Assembly (NCBI GenBank): GCA_946886375.1
Contig: CAMPIL010000230.1
Span: 1 to 6,105, forward strand
Direction of reading: 5' to 3'
Length of the DNA stretch: 6,105 bases
Source of the DNA: an uncultured Phycisphaerales bacterium
GTDB lineage: Bacteria; Planctomycetota; Phycisphaerae; Phycisphaerales; SM1A02
Shown here: piece by piece, positions 5,801 to 6,105 of the stretch
How the letters are laid out: each line of letters starts with the position of its first letter
Position numbering within the stretch: position 1 is the stretch's first letter
Translations under genes and position numbers: made by a program
Notes under the pieces: generated by a model
Database searches by the model: none
What the model was told of the DNA's origin: nothing
The model's input: only the letters and a program-made list of their open reading frames with translations

Positions 5801-6105
5801 ATGGCGGGCGCCTCGAATCTTCTGGATATTCGTACGCGAGTGCACAGGCGTCTTCTGGAGACGCTGGACCTCAACGAGGCCCGGCGGTTGCCGGTCGAGC
5901 AACTTCACGCAGAGTGCTCGCGCCGCGTGGACTCGCTGCTGAACGATCAGGGCACGCCGCTGTCAGCCCCTGAAAAGCGTCAGTTGCTGCGCGATGTGAT
6001 GGACGAGATTTTCGGCCTGGGTCCGCTGGAGGAATTCCTGCGCGATCCGACCATCAGCGACATTCTGGTCAACGGGCCGGGCAAGGTGTACATCGAACGG
6101 GCCGG
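5801..6105 (+). CDS. cpaF: Secretion ATPase CpaF/TadA, N-terminal part
   Basis: The gene is cut by the window end after 101 complete codons. CpaF/TadA is the hexameric type II/IV secretion ATPase that drives pilin assembly at the cytoplasmic face of the inner membrane. The visible part has a charged helical head (about 7-70, with EKRQLLRDVMDEI) followed by the family hallmark: GLGPLEEFLRDP (72-83) and TISDILVNGPGKVYIER (84-100), the start of the N-terminal domain before the RecA-like core. The Walker A and B boxes lie beyond the window, so catalytic integrity cannot be judged. The gene follows cpaE by 86 bp, which include an 11-codon open frame at 5711-5746 that I do not treat as a gene. Start 5801 is set by GGAGGG (5789-5794). 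Confidence 0.93.
   Translation, partial: MAGASNLLDIRTRVHRRLLETLDLNEARRLPVEQLHAECSRRVDSLLNDQGTPLSAPEKRQLLRDVMDEIFGLGPLEEFLRDPTISDILVNGPGKVYIERA

Overview
This window is the 5' part of a Tad (tight adherence, Flp-type, type IVc) pilus locus. All genes lie on the + strand and nearly all the sequence is accounted for. The order is: Flp pilin 1 (312-476), prepilin peptidase CpaA/TadV (570-1145), a TadE-like pseudopilin (1133-1555), Flp pilin 2 (1593-1769), CpaB/RcpC (1935-2894), the secretin CpaC/RcpA (3037-4542), the localisation ATPase CpaE/TadZ (4551-5714) and the N-terminus of the secretion ATPase CpaF/TadA (5801 to the window end). The inner-membrane platform genes (tadB, tadC) would be expected just downstream but are not in the window.

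Organism: a Gram-negative-type (diderm) bacterium, because an outer-membrane secretin is present. The DNA is moderately GC-rich and clear Shine-Dalgarno sequences precede most genes. The order flp-cpaA-tadE-flp-cpaB-cpaC-cpaE-cpaF and the divergent protein sequences would fit an environmental lineage such as Planctomycetota, but this is a weak inference; no marker gene fixes the taxonomy.

Layout: positions 23-58 look like a rho-independent terminator that closes whatever lies upstream. Positions 59-311 are a non-coding leader containing a stable hairpin (197-226). Pilin 1 is followed by a perfect 12-bp hairpin (503-532) that could attenuate or terminate transcription, so pilin 1 can be made in excess of the machinery. 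cpaA and tadE overlap by 13 bp. Pilin 2 follows within the run, then a 165-bp gap with a second candidate hairpin (1799-1833), and then the assembly genes cpaB, cpaC, cpaE and cpaF.

How the parts work together: CpaA cleaves the short leaders of both Flp pilins and the TadE-like protein after a conserved Gly. CpaF powers assembly at the inner membrane, CpaE places the machine in the cell, and CpaB and CpaC form the periplasmic and outer-membrane channel. The most notable points are the two divergent pilins with equal mature length, the related hairpins on either side of pilin 1, and a CpaE that lacks both P-loop lysines and the receiver acidic pair. I see no unknown system here; this is a recognisable Tad locus with some unusual details.
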